Origin: CALEUX01 sp964521525
GTDB lineage: Bacteria; Bacteroidota; Bacteroidia; Bacteroidales; Marinilabiliaceae
DNA: 14,634 nt
Assembly: GCA_964521525.1 (NCBI GenBank)
Contig: CAZFTD010000083.1
Coordinates: forward strand, 1-14,634
Direction of reading: 5' to 3'
The position numbers and the translations under genes were made by a program. Numbering within the stretch: position 1 is the first letter of the stretch; the number at the start of each line of letters is the position of its first letter. Below the pieces are notes generated by a model that worked only from the letters and a program-made list of their open reading frames with translations, was not told the origin of the DNA and did no database searches. Shown one piece after another: positions 6,938-14,634 of this stretch.

Positions 6938-8650
6938 CTAGCGAACAACTACCGATTCTCTGGATGCTCCGCCTACAACCATAATTTGGGAGTCGGGGTT
7001 CGAAAAATCTTTGCCAGTAACAATTATATTTTGGGTTGAAGACCCTGAAATGGCTAACCCTGGTAATCCATTTTTTTCGAAGGTGAAGTTGTCCAATGAC
7101 ACATTCTGACTGTTAAAGAGCGTCATGGCAGGGCCGGATTCCTGAATAATTCGAACGTTTACAAATTCAACACCTTCCACATCAATACAGGTAAATCCTT
7201 TGGGTGCTTTTAATACAGCATTCTCCAACCTAACGTTTTCAAGTTTCATTTCGGGAAGTCCCATAAAGAGGGCTGCATTTCCAAATCCATTGGCTACAAC
7301 ATTCTTTACAACGATATTACGGAATGCAGGAGTTTCTTCGGTAACTGGTACAGCTGGCGCATCGGTTTCAATAAGACCTGAACTGCTGGAGCCATCATCT
7401 AAAACCGGGGCTAAGCCTCCGTAAAACAAGTTAAATTGAATGGGTTCAGTAGGAATATCAATCATATTGATATTGGAAATGTAAATATTTTCAACAGCGC
7501 CACCGCGTCCACGGGTACTTTTAAATCGTAAGCCAATGTTGGTTCCCATAAAAGTACAGGCCGAAACGTGCACATTTCTGACACCACCCGACATTTCGCT
7601 GCCAATTACAAAACCTCCGTGACCCGCATATACAATATTATTTTTCACAATCACATTCTGGGTTGGCATACCTCTGTCGCGCCCTTCTTTATCTCTACCT
7701 GATTTAAAACAGATGGCATCATCGCCCACATCGAAACTATTGTTATGAATCACAACGTTTTTGCATGATTCCAAATCCAATCCGTCGCCATTTTGCGAAA
7801 ACCACTGGTTACGAACCACCAGGTTACGAATGGTAACATCTTCGCACATTAAAGGATGAAGGTTCCAAGCAGGCGAATTTTGGAAAGTAGGCCCGTCAAA
7901 CAAAACTTTTTTGCAATTAATTAGACTCACCATCACCGGGCGCAGAAAATCTTTAATAGCCAGATATTCTTCAAAGGTGTCCAAGGCCGGCAGATTGCTT
8001 CCCTCAGCTAAAATAAACCCCTGCAATGCCTGCTCTGATGGCCACCAGGTGTCTTGCTTATCGTTAAGCACTCCACCCGAATTAACCAAATTACGCCATT
8101 GGTTGCTGGTCATTTTAAAACGTTTAACCGGACGCCATGCCTGACCGTTACCATCAAAAACACCTTTACCCGTAAATGAAACATTCTCCAGGTCTCTCCC
8201 TGAAATTGGCGATTGACAACGGTAAGTCATAATACCTTCAAAAGTGCTCTCAATGAGCGGGTAATCATCGAAGTTTTTGCTAAACCTAACCAAAGCTCCA
8301 TCTTCAACATGAATATTGATGTTGCTTTTCAATACAATTGGGCCTGTTAGCCAAAGTCCAGGGGGAACAATAACCGACCCGCCACCTTTCGCTGAAAGCT
8401 TCTCGATGGCCTCCGCAAAAAATTGGGTATTCATGGTAACACCATCACCAACAGCGCCTAAATCGGCAATATTAATAGTGTTGGCCGGAATAACCGGCTC
8501 TGCTACGCGTGGCATGTCAAACTCAATATTGTTATAAACCCACGAATAGTCAACCTTATTCTCTTTAACCTGCGAACAGGAAAATAACACCAGGCCTGCC
8601 AATATCAATAAGGCAGATGTTTTTCTGTTCCATTTCATGTTAGTTCTCAT
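6938..8650 (-). CDS. GH28-family polygalacturonase-type glycosidase, lipoprotein
   Basis: Inverting glycosidase of the right-handed parallel beta-helix type, expected to hydrolyse alpha-1,4-galacturonan or rhamnogalacturonan oligosaccharides. The 570 residues begin with a lipoprotein signal ending LVLFSC (Cys25). Met5 (8636-8638) is an equally good start and gives a more usual signal peptide. Catalytic motifs in order: NGDGLD (287-292, Asp289), GDD (309-311, Asp310 and Asp311), GHG (343-345, His344), RFK (375-377, Arg375 and Lys377). These match the GH28 pattern NTDG, DD, HG, RIK, with Gly for Thr in the first and Phe for Ile in the last. The N-terminal IADLGAVGDG (61-70) and SAKGGGSVIVPPG are typical of the family. 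Anchoring suggests outer-membrane or periplasmic action. Exo action on oligosaccharides is likely but not provable from sequence. Confidence 0.93.
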   Translation of the reverse strand: MRTNMKWNRKTSALLILAGLVLFSCSQVKENKVDYSWVYNNIEFDMPRVAEPVIPANTINIADLGAVGDGVTMNTQFFAEAIEKLSAKGGGSVIVPPGLWLTGPIVLKSNINIHVEDGALVRFSKNFDDYPLIESTFEGIMTYRCQSPISGRDLENVSFTGKGVFDGNGQAWRPVKRFKMTSNQWRNLVNSGGVLNDKQDTWWPSEQALQGFILAEGSNLPALDTFEEYLAIKDFLRPVMVSLINCKKVLFDGPTFQNSPAWNLHPLMCEDVTIRNLVVRNQWFSQNGDGLDLESCKNVVIHNNSFDVGDDAICFKSGRDKEGRDRGMPTQNVIVKNNIVYAGHGGFVIGSEMSGGVRNVHVSACTFMGTNIGLRFKSTRGRGGAVENIYISNINMIDIPTEPIQFNLFYGGLAPVLDDGSSSSGLIETDAPAVPVTEETPAFRNIVVKNVVANGFGNAALFMGLPEMKLENVRLENAVLKAPKGFTCIDVEGVEFVNVRIIQESGPAMTLFNSQNVSLDNFTFEKNGLPGLAISGSSTQNIIVTGKDFSNPDSQIMVVGGASRESVVVR

Positions 8651-8861
8651 AATACAAGTATTTATCTGTTATTCATTTATTTCTTCAGCACTACTATATT
8701 TTAATTGTTAAACCTTATTTTATTGATGTTTAGAAGGAGTGACAAGATATTGTTAACTACCAAATCTGTTCTATCCAAATTTTATCATAACTCCTTAATT
8801 ATCTATCAATAAGTAACTGTTTTCTTGTTACGAGTTAACCTAATATGCACCAAAGTCCAGT
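8651..8861. promoter_or_regulatory. 211-bp GH43-GH28 gap with paired direct repeat
   Basis: No gene is seen. CTACCAAAT (8757-8765) and CTATCCAAAT (8771-8780) form an imperfect direct repeat about 14 bp apart, itself flanked by 7-bp inverted arms AAGGAGT (8734-8740) and ACTCCTT (8790-8796). The repeat lies about 107-130 bp before the GH28 start. AraC-type response-regulator domains often bind tandem sites, so this is a candidate activator site, but support is weak. A 5-bp hairpin (GTAAC 8813-8817, GTTAC 8827-8831) lies about 30 bp after the GH43 stop and lacks a clean T-tract. Confidence 0.25.
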
Positions 8862-10505
8862 TTAGGGTTTCGAAAACCTGAACCACTCAAAATCGGCATA
8901 ACCCGAGTCGTTTGTTTGGCTTTTTCGGGTGGCAAACAAACCTATTTTAGCTCCTATCCATTTACCTTCCTTGGCTGTAAACAGCCTGTCAATCGGAATA
9001 ACATTCCCTCCGTCAACCTGATAAGAAAACCTATATTGTGCGTTTTTCGAAATTTCAGCTTGAAAATCAATTGTTTTGCCGATAAAGGGGACAGCGTAAA
9101 CTTCAGTTTCCGGGCTTCCTCCCATTGCATTGATACATTCATAAACAACCACATACAACCCATCTTCACGCTTTTCAATGGCAACTAAAGCATAGTCCAT
9201 GCCCATCACTATCAGACCTGCCCGTTCGTTTACCAATCTTTCATTGGGGGTGAACTGCATGCGGGTGGTCACCTTAAACTCAGGAGCAGGAAACTTTTGC
9301 ATCAGCAAATTAGGAACTTCCCAATAGTTTTTGGCCATTTCGGGAATAAGGCCTGTAAACAAGCGTAAGCGCTGCTGGGCTACATTGGTAAAAGCCCATG
9401 TGTTTTTAAAGTTGGCATGCCATTGCCACTGAAGTCCTAATGTTCGTGATGTGAATTCATCGGAATCGGGCGGTGTAGCTATGGGAAAAATTTTGCCAAC
9501 ATTTGGCTTTTTATATTCGGCTACTGGTTCGCCAATACCTTTGCCTTCTCTATCTATTCCTATTACCGGCCATCCATTGTGCCAAACCATAGGATTTAAA
9601 TGAACAACACGACCATACGCGCCTTTATCCTGAAAATGAACAAACCAATGCTCTCCCGATTTCAGTTCGACCCATGCCCCCTGGTGCGGACCATTAATAT
9701 TGGTAGCTCCCTGATGCATTACGGTTTTGTGGTCGTAAGGCCCATAAGGCGATTTCGACCGCAGAGCCAATTGCCATCCATAAGTAACCCCTCCGGCAGG
9801 TGCCAGAATATAATAAAAACCATCTTTCTTATAAAACTTAGGGCCTTCAACGGTTTCATTACCATTGTGGCCATCAAAAACCATGACCCCTTCTTCCAAC
9901 AAATAAGTGCCACAGGGACTCATTTCTGCCACTACCAGAATGCTTTTGATACCGGCACGGCTTCCTGCATAAGCATGAACCAGATAAGCCTTACCATCTT
10001 CATCCCACAAAGGACAGGGATCGATAAGTCCTTTTCCCTTTTTAACCAAAACAGGCTTACTCCATTTGCCTAAAGGATTTTTGGTTTTTAACATATAAAT
10101 GCCAAAATCGGGGTCGCCATAATAAATATAGTACTCACCTTTATGAAAGCGGATGGATGGCGCCCAAACGCCATTGCCATGCTGGGGCATTGAAAAATGG
10201 TCGTATGGCATTTGCCTGTCTAAAGCATAATTTACCAGTTTCCAGTTAACCAAATCTTTTGAATGAAGAATGGGTAAACCTGGAATACAATTAAAACTGG
10301 AGGCCGTCATAAAAAAATCATCACCAACCCGAACCACATCCGGATCGGAATAATCGGCATAAATTACCGGATTACGATAATTACCGTTGCCTAAATCGGA
10401 CACCCAAACCGATGACACCTCCCTTTTCTGCCCTGCAATGCCAACTGCAATCAGACATAAAATCAATACTACTGCACTTCTTATCATTGGTGAATGTTTT
10501 ATCAT
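8862..10505 (-). CDS. GH43-family glycosidase with C-terminal beta-sandwich domain
   Basis: Inverting five-bladed beta-propeller glycosidase, most likely an alpha-L-arabinofuranosidase or beta-xylosidase acting on pectin side chains. In 547 residues: signal peptide (about 1-25; Met7 is a possible alternative start) without a lipobox; GH43 propeller (about 40-335); C-terminal concanavalin-like domain (about 345-545, the domain often called GH43_C2 or beta-xylosidase C-terminal). Catalytic residues: Asp54 in YSDPDVVR (general base), Asp162 in LIDPCPLWDEDG (pKa modulator), Glu220 in ETVEGP (general acid). WAPSIRF at 114-120 is also typical. The two-domain layout and NPVIYADYSDPD opening resemble GH43 subfamily 12-like proteins, but I assign the subfamily only tentatively. 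It is 132 bp after the pectinesterase gene, on the same strand. Confidence 0.92.
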   Translation of the reverse strand: MIKHSPMIRSAVVLILCLIAVGIAGQKREVSSVWVSDLGNGNYRNPVIYADYSDPDVVRVGDDFFMTASSFNCIPGLPILHSKDLVNWKLVNYALDRQMPYDHFSMPQHGNGVWAPSIRFHKGEYYIYYGDPDFGIYMLKTKNPLGKWSKPVLVKKGKGLIDPCPLWDEDGKAYLVHAYAGSRAGIKSILVVAEMSPCGTYLLEEGVMVFDGHNGNETVEGPKFYKKDGFYYILAPAGGVTYGWQLALRSKSPYGPYDHKTVMHQGATNINGPHQGAWVELKSGEHWFVHFQDKGAYGRVVHLNPMVWHNGWPVIGIDREGKGIGEPVAEYKKPNVGKIFPIATPPDSDEFTSRTLGLQWQWHANFKNTWAFTNVAQQRLRLFTGLIPEMAKNYWEVPNLLMQKFPAPEFKVTTRMQFTPNERLVNERAGLIVMGMDYALVAIEKREDGLYVVVYECINAMGGSPETEVYAVPFIGKTIDFQAEISKNAQYRFSYQVDGGNVIPIDRLFTAKEGKWIGAKIGLFATRKSQTNDSGYADFEWFRFSKP

Positions 10506-10637
10506 TTCAAATATTGCTTATTAATAGTTTTAAATTGACAAGGGATTAGCGCTTAGGGCAAAGTGTCATGCGTTAAAAACTTTCACCTAAGAGCTAATAA
10601 CTGGCAACTAACAACATAACTATAAACTATTCAACTA

Positions 10638-11612
10638 TTATTTCTGAACCGGATTCCAACCATCATTACCTCCTAAAACAATTTCCGGAGTATATAAAGC
10701 GGCCTCCGCAGCAGTTAACTGATGCGACCATGCCACCCTGCTTTCAGGGTTTGCCCCCTTTCCTGTCGAGTTATACTCGGCATACCAGACAGTTGTTTCA
10801 GCATCCGGTTTGTTCCAGTTATGCCAACCCTGCGGATGAATAACTGCACTCAACTCGCAATTGATAAAAACAGTTCGGGCATAATTACGCCATGGTCGTC
10901 CCAAATAAACCGACCCATCAGGAGCCGATCCTGTTATCTTACAATTGCGAAAAACAAATCCATATTTTACGCCTTCATCTGTAGATGCCGCTGTTATGTA
11001 ACCCTTATCTTTGCTATAAATTTCACATTCGTCGAAATAGGCTGTAGCCCAGCCAAAAATAAAATCAACAGTACCTTCGATGTAACATTGGTAATAGTAC
11101 TGTCGACTGCCCGAGGCCTGAGGATACAATGTATCCTGAAATCCTAAAAACCGGCAATTTTTAAATATTGCCCTGTCGCCACTCACCCGAACGGCTACAG
11201 CCTGCCCAACAGGCCCGGCCGAATTTTCAAACGTAAGATTTATGGCAGTAAAATCATCCCCAAAAACATAAAAGCCCGATGACCCGGTAGTTCCCATAGA
11301 CTCTCCAAACCGGTTTGGCTTCTGCGCATAATCATCGCCGGTTATAACAGTTGATTGACTGCTTTGACCAACCATTGTCACTTTGGTTTTGGATGTTGCC
11401 AAAATCAATTTCTCTTTGTAAATGCCTGGTTTAATAAAAATAACCGTTTCCACTGCTCTGAAATCAGGAACCGCATTAATGGCTTCCTGAATGGTAATAA
11501 AATCGCCCGAGCCATCGGCTGAAACCACAAAATGAGCAGCAGGATGATATATGGCCCTGCTCATTTGAGGTAAGCAACATATCATTGTTAAAACTACAGG
11601 CAAAAACTTCAT
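10638..11612 (-). CDS. CE8-family pectinesterase (pectin methylesterase)
   Basis: Removes methyl esters from homogalacturonan, giving free galacturonate units that GH28 enzymes can attack. The 324 residues form one parallel beta-helix domain after a signal peptide (about 1-20). All five family motifs are visible: GIYKE (63-67), QAVAVR (137-142, Gln137), FQDTLY (158-163, Asp160), DFIFG (183-187, Asp183) and LGRPW (237-241, Arg239). The N-terminal VSADGSGDFITIQEAINAVP is diagnostic, and the late WHNWN and YAEY segments are also usual. No lipobox is seen, so it is probably periplasmic or secreted. It is the first gene of the minus-strand cluster and diverges from the HTCS gene. No mutation of a key residue is seen. 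Confidence 0.96.
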   Translation of the reverse strand: MKFLPVVLTMICCLPQMSRAIYHPAAHFVVSADGSGDFITIQEAINAVPDFRAVETVIFIKPGIYKEKLILATSKTKVTMVGQSSQSTVITGDDYAQKPNRFGESMGTTGSSGFYVFGDDFTAINLTFENSAGPVGQAVAVRVSGDRAIFKNCRFLGFQDTLYPQASGSRQYYYQCYIEGTVDFIFGWATAYFDECEIYSKDKGYITAASTDEGVKYGFVFRNCKITGSAPDGSVYLGRPWRNYARTVFINCELSAVIHPQGWHNWNKPDAETTVWYAEYNSTGKGANPESRVAWSHQLTAAEAALYTPEIVLGGNDGWNPVQK

Positions 11613-11721
11613 TATAGAGTTCAGTTTTTAAATTGCTACCATGCGAAAAGCAATGGCTAAACACGCTACTGTTTAAGTGCAAGTTACCATAGAAGCATAT
11701 ATTTTGAGTTGTATAAATTAC

Positions 11722-11751
11722 CTGAAATGGTGTAACAAATTGTTATTTTTG
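11722..11751 (+). promoter_or_regulatory. Candidate Bacteroidota promoter for the HTCS gene
   Basis: TATTTTTG at 11744-11751 matches the Bacteroidota -7 consensus TAnnTTTG exactly. Nineteen bases upstream is CTG (11722-11724), one base off the -33 TTG. If used, transcription would begin near 11758 and give a leader of roughly 300 nt before the HTCS ATG. The -7 match is clear. Promoter activity is inferred. Confidence 0.4.
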
Positions 11752-11756
11752 CCATG

Positions 11757-11771
11757 TAGACATACTGTCTA
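11757..11771. promoter_or_regulatory. Perfect inverted repeat at the predicted HTCS start site
   Basis: TAGACA (11757-11762), TAC, TGTCTA (11766-11771): perfect 6-bp arms with a 3-bp centre, 5 bp after the predicted -7 element. It would overlap the transcription start of the HTCS gene, a position where a bound protein would repress or autoregulate. Arms of this length can arise by chance. Confidence 0.35.
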
Positions 11772-11802
11772 AACCCTGATATCCTGAACAATAACCCATC
11801 TT

Positions 11803-11819
11803 CCAATGTTTAATATTGG
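11803..11819. promoter_or_regulatory. Near-perfect 17-bp palindrome in the CE8/HTCS gap
   Basis: CCAATGTT (11803-11810), T, AATATTGG (11812-11819). Seven of eight position pairs are complementary, and the remaining pair is G/T, which could pair in RNA. It lies between the two divergent start codons, within the putative HTCS leader. It is a candidate binding site or RNA hairpin; no regulator is identified. Confidence 0.3.
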
Positions 11820-12054
11820 TAAATGTCCTTAATTTGACACGATAAAAAAGTTAGTTTTATTACCTCAAAATTTACCCTGAAACTTTGCCAAAATTTTCCG
11901 GGTTCTTTTCGTTTTTCATTACGAGAACATAACAAATAACCGATTGGAACAACCATTTATATTTCGTATATTCGTTGTAGGTGGTGTTAATGATTTCTGA
12001 AAACGCACAGATCGGCCTTATATCAGGAACAATATGGTTAAAAAATAATTCCGA

Positions 12055-14634
12055 ATGAGCACAATCCTCTCCATAAAGCAAATAGTAAAAACCCTGTTAA
12101 TCATTCTGATAATCATTTCACCGTCGATTATAAAAGCCGGTGAAATTTTACGCTTTGAGCATTTTAACACCCAGCGTGGGTTATCGCAAAATGGCGTTTC
12201 TTGTATCCTCTCTGATTCGAAGGGTTTTTTGTGGATTGGAACCAACAATGGATTAAACCGTTACGATGGCAATAAATTTCGTATTTTCCTGAACGAACAA
12301 GACGGCAAACGAAACTTTACACATAACCGGATTACACGTCTCTGGGAAGACGCCAAAGGTTTTATCTGGTTCGAAACCCACGATGGTTACTACCATTACT
12401 TCAACCCTGTAACCGAACAATTTCATTCACTCGCAACCACTCTGCCCGAAACCGAAGAAAAGCACTTCCTTTTTTCCGACTTTTTGCAGTATTCTGAAAA
12501 TGAAATATGGATTGGATTGGCCGAAAAAGGCGTATTACGTCTAAAATACATCGAACAAAACAATAATTACAACATCACCAGTTTTTCATCGCGTGGTGTA
12601 CATACAATCTCTAACGATAAGGTGTCGTTTGTAAGAAAAGATGAACATGGCAATTTATGGATTGGGACTCAAAAAGGGATAACCCTGATGGATAAAGAAG
12701 CTGTTGAATCAACCACTCCAAAATTTCAGCATTTATTTATTACCCATGCCTTTACCGATTTTATGGAAACATCATCGGAGCTTTGGTTTGCCACCAGCGA
12801 TGCCGGCATATTACAATCGCAAAAACAAGGACAACAATATACTTACATCAATAAGCAAAATACACCATCTTTATTATCGAACAATGTTGCTAAACTTCGC
12901 CGAACACAGTCGAACGCCGTTTTAGCAACATTCAGAAACTCGGGTATTCAGGTTCTGGTCAACGCTGGTGAGGAGTGGAAAACTATTCAGGTTCATGGAA
13001 AACAGGTAGACCAGATTTATGAAGATCGCTTTGGTTTAGTTTGGATAACAACCGAGAATTTTGGGTTAACAGCTATTAACCAGAAGAATTGGAGTACCAA
13101 ATTTTTCAATTTTTTTAAACCCAATGAGGTTATTGTTCCTGATTTGGAGCGCCATGTTTTTTACGAAGATCAAAAAAACAATTTCTGGGTTGGAACACAC
13201 GAAGGTGGGCTCAACCTCTTCGATCGCCAAAGGGAATCATTTGTGCAATACAAAAACAACCCCGCCAACCCAAACTCCTTATCATCCAACATTGTAATGG
13301 CCATTACCGAAGACCATTCAGGACAACTGTGGGTTGGAACAGGGCAGTTCCAGGGCAGTTTAGAGCGCGTTGTGTTAAAAGAACCGGCCTTTGATCATCT
13401 TCTCCCCGATCAGCAGATCAACCACATTTCAGATAATATGGTGCGTGCTTTATTCGAAGACCCCCAGAAACGATTATGGATTGGAACCAAAGCAGGCCGG
13501 CTGCATGTTTATAATAACAGAGAAGAGCTGGCCGTTTATAACAGCTATAATACAGGCAATGGCGTTCTTACCGGTGTAAACCCTTATGCATTAATGCTTG
13601 ACAATAAGGGTTACCTCTGGATTGGTTCGAAAGGCAAAGGCATTCTGGTAACACGCGAACCACTTAAAAACTATGCCAATATCAATAATATCTCATTTGT
13701 TAATTATCAGCATAATACAGCCGACTCAACAAGTTTGGGCAACAACAATATTTATGCATTAATATGCGACAATTACGGACAAATATGGGTTGGAACCTAT
13801 GGCAACGGCCTCAGTCGCGTAGTTGAGAAAACCGATGGAACCAGAATTTTCGAGCGCATTAATACTCAAAACAGCAACCTGTCGAGCAACATGGTTCGAA
13901 ATCTGATGATGGATTCCAAAAACCGTCTTTGGGTAGCTACCGGTTATGGACTAAACCTGATTGAAAATGCCAATTCCAACACCAAACAACTTAAAATCAG
14001 AAACTTTTTCTCATCCCATAATACCCGTGAAGGTATCAGCCTAAACGATGTAATCCATCTTTTTGAAGACTCTAACAACGATATTTGGATTGCCACCTTT
14101 GGTGGTGGAATTAATAAACTTAAAGAACTTTCAGCCGACCGCGCCCAATTTGAAAGTTATAACCAGCTTAATGGACTCAGCCATAATATGGTTTACGGCA
14201 TTCTCGAAGATAATGAGGGCATGCTTTGGTTCAGCTCTGAAAACGGGTTGAGCCGTTTTAATAAAAAGCATGGGTCGTTCGAGGTTTACAACTCCAACAA
14301 TGGACTTAATTTCAACGCTTTTTCTGAAAATACCTGTTTAAAAAGTGCTGATGGCAGATTGCTGTTTGGTGGTTTTCTGGGGATTGAAATTATAACCCCT
14401 GAGAAACTTCAAACCAATCCATGGCAAAAATCAGTTCAGCTTACGGGATTTCAGCTTTTTAACAAGGATGTTGCCATTGAACCAGGTTCACCTTTACAAA
14501 AGAGCATATCGTTTACCGATAAAATTACACTGCGCTACTTCCAATCGAGTTTCAGTTTTGAGTTTTCGGCACTTGATTTTCTCGACCCTGAAAAAACTCA
14601 ATATTCCTATAAGCTCGAACATTTCGACCCCGAT
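12055..14634 (+). CDS. Hybrid two-component system sensor/regulator (HTCS), N-terminal part, cut by window end
   Basis: Membrane sensor that typically controls an adjacent PUL by binding a breakdown product in the periplasm. The frame is open for 860 codons to the last base. An in-frame TAA (12046-12048) just before the ATG excludes an N-terminal extension. The hydrophobic leader (about 11-28, TLLIILIIISPSIIKAG) is a signal peptide or anchor. About 14-15 Reg_prop repeats follow, for example KGFLWIGTNNGLNRYD (56-71), NLWIGTQKGI (200-209), QLWVGTG (424-430), RLWIGTKAG (473-481), YLWIGSKGKG (520-529), QIWVGTYGNGL (576-586) and MLWFSSENGLSRF (723-735), enough for two seven-bladed propellers. A Y_Y_Y domain begins near 793. 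The transmembrane helix, histidine kinase, receiver and AraC-type DNA-binding parts should lie beyond the window. It diverges from the pectinesterase gene. Pectin sensing is inferred from position. Confidence 0.92.
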   Translation, partial: MSTILSIKQIVKTLLIILIIISPSIIKAGEILRFEHFNTQRGLSQNGVSCILSDSKGFLWIGTNNGLNRYDGNKFRIFLNEQDGKRNFTHNRITRLWEDAKGFIWFETHDGYYHYFNPVTEQFHSLATTLPETEEKHFLFSDFLQYSENEIWIGLAEKGVLRLKYIEQNNNYNITSFSSRGVHTISNDKVSFVRKDEHGNLWIGTQKGITLMDKEAVESTTPKFQHLFITHAFTDFMETSSELWFATSDAGILQSQKQGQQYTYINKQNTPSLLSNNVAKLRRTQSNAVLATFRNSGIQVLVNAGEEWKTIQVHGKQVDQIYEDRFGLVWITTENFGLTAINQKNWSTKFFNFFKPNEVIVPDLERHVFYEDQKNNFWVGTHEGGLNLFDRQRESFVQYKNNPANPNSLSSNIVMAITEDHSGQLWVGTGQFQGSLERVVLKEPAFDHLLPDQQINHISDNMVRALFEDPQKRLWIGTKAGRLHVYNNREELAVYNSYNTGNGVLTGVNPYALMLDNKGYLWIGSKGKGILVTREPLKNYANINNISFVNYQHNTADSTSLGNNNIYALICDNYGQIWVGTYGNGLSRVVEKTDGTRIFERINTQNSNLSSNMVRNLMMDSKNRLWVATGYGLNLIENANSNTKQLKIRNFFSSHNTREGISLNDVIHLFEDSNNDIWIATFGGGINKLKELSADRAQFESYNQLNGLSHNMVYGILEDNEGMLWFSSENGLSRFNKKHGSFEVYNSNNGLNFNAFSENTCLKSADGRLLFGGFLGIEIITPEKLQTNPWQKSVQLTGFQLFNKDVAIEPGSPLQKSISFTDKITLRYFQSSFSFEFSALDFLDPEKTQYSYKLEHFDPD

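Larger units (their letters stand above)
11613..12054. promoter_or_regulatory. 442-bp divergent control region between CE8 and HTCS genes
   Basis: No gene is seen; the short frames here overlap the HTCS start or the pectinesterase end and resemble nothing. The region must hold promoters for both divergent genes. Only a plus-strand element is recognisable (11722-11751). It also holds two dyads, 11757-11771 and 11803-11819. I found no TAnnTTTG match for the pectinesterase on the minus strand. Confidence 0.5.

Noticed and set aside
8813..8831. GTAAC…GTTAC hairpin as a terminator of the GH43 gene
   Set aside because: It has only five base pairs and no continuous T-tract on the minus strand.
9600..10073. 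157-codon plus-strand frame inside the GH43 gene
   Set aside because: It lies wholly antisense to a well-supported GH43 coding region with intact catalytic motifs and has no domain signal.
10722..11147. 141-codon plus-strand frame inside the pectinesterase gene
   Set aside because: It is antisense to the conserved CE8 motifs and has an unconvincing Cys/Ile-rich composition, so it is a shadow frame.
11872..12248. Short minus-strand frames across the HTCS start
   Set aside because: They overlap the divergent control region and the HTCS signal peptide, and their sequences resemble no family.
1..14634. tRNA, rRNA, phage, toxin-antitoxin or defence genes
   Set aside because: I read both strands for these and saw none. 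Every long reading frame is accounted for by PUL functions.

Overview
The window is a pectin-targeting polysaccharide utilisation locus (PUL) from a member of the Bacteroidota. The evidence is a SusC/SusD pair, a lipoprotein with a Bacteroidota-style Cys anchor, a divergent hybrid two-component sensor, AT-rich intergenic DNA and no strong Shine-Dalgarno sites. The phylum is secure. A Marinilabiliales/Prolixibacteraceae-like host is only an impression from the style of the intergenic repeats.

Layout: six genes lie on the minus strand, so transcription runs from high to low coordinates. In transcription order they are a CE8-type pectinesterase (11612-10638), a GH43 glycosidase with a C-terminal beta-sandwich (10505-8862), a GH28 polygalacturonase-type lipoprotein (8650-6938), a CE12/GDSL rhamnogalacturonan acetylesterase-type enzyme with a GTG start (6770-6015), a SusC-like TonB-dependent transporter (5499-2404) and a SusD-like lipoprotein (2384-366). 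An intrinsic terminator lies just after susD (about 297-257). Diverging from the pectinesterase across a 442-bp gap is a plus-strand gene for the sensor half of a hybrid two-component regulator (HTCS). It is open from 12055 to the window edge, 860 codons, with about 14-15 Reg_prop propeller repeats followed by the start of a Y_Y_Y domain.

Inferred cooperation: the HTCS senses a pectin fragment in the periplasm and switches on the locus. SusD and SusC capture and import oligosaccharides at the outer membrane. CE8 removes methyl esters and CE12 removes acetyl groups, so that GH28 can trim the galacturonan backbone. GH43 probably removes arabinose or xylose from side chains. No pectate lyase, SusE/F-like glycan-binding protein, sigma/anti-sigma pair or transposase is visible, so the PUL may continue outside the window.

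Non-coding DNA: the 515-bp gap between the acetylesterase gene and susC is unusually rich in dyad symmetries. They include a perfect 17-bp inverted repeat and a perfect 12-bp-arm inverted repeat enclosing a second hairpin. The gap between the acetylesterase and GH28 genes holds a 128-bp MITE-like element with 16-bp near-perfect terminal inverted repeats. The divergent CE8/HTCS region has a Bacteroidota-type -7 element followed at once by a perfect inverted repeat. I see no clearly new enzyme system. The less ordinary material is in these regulatory and repeat structures.
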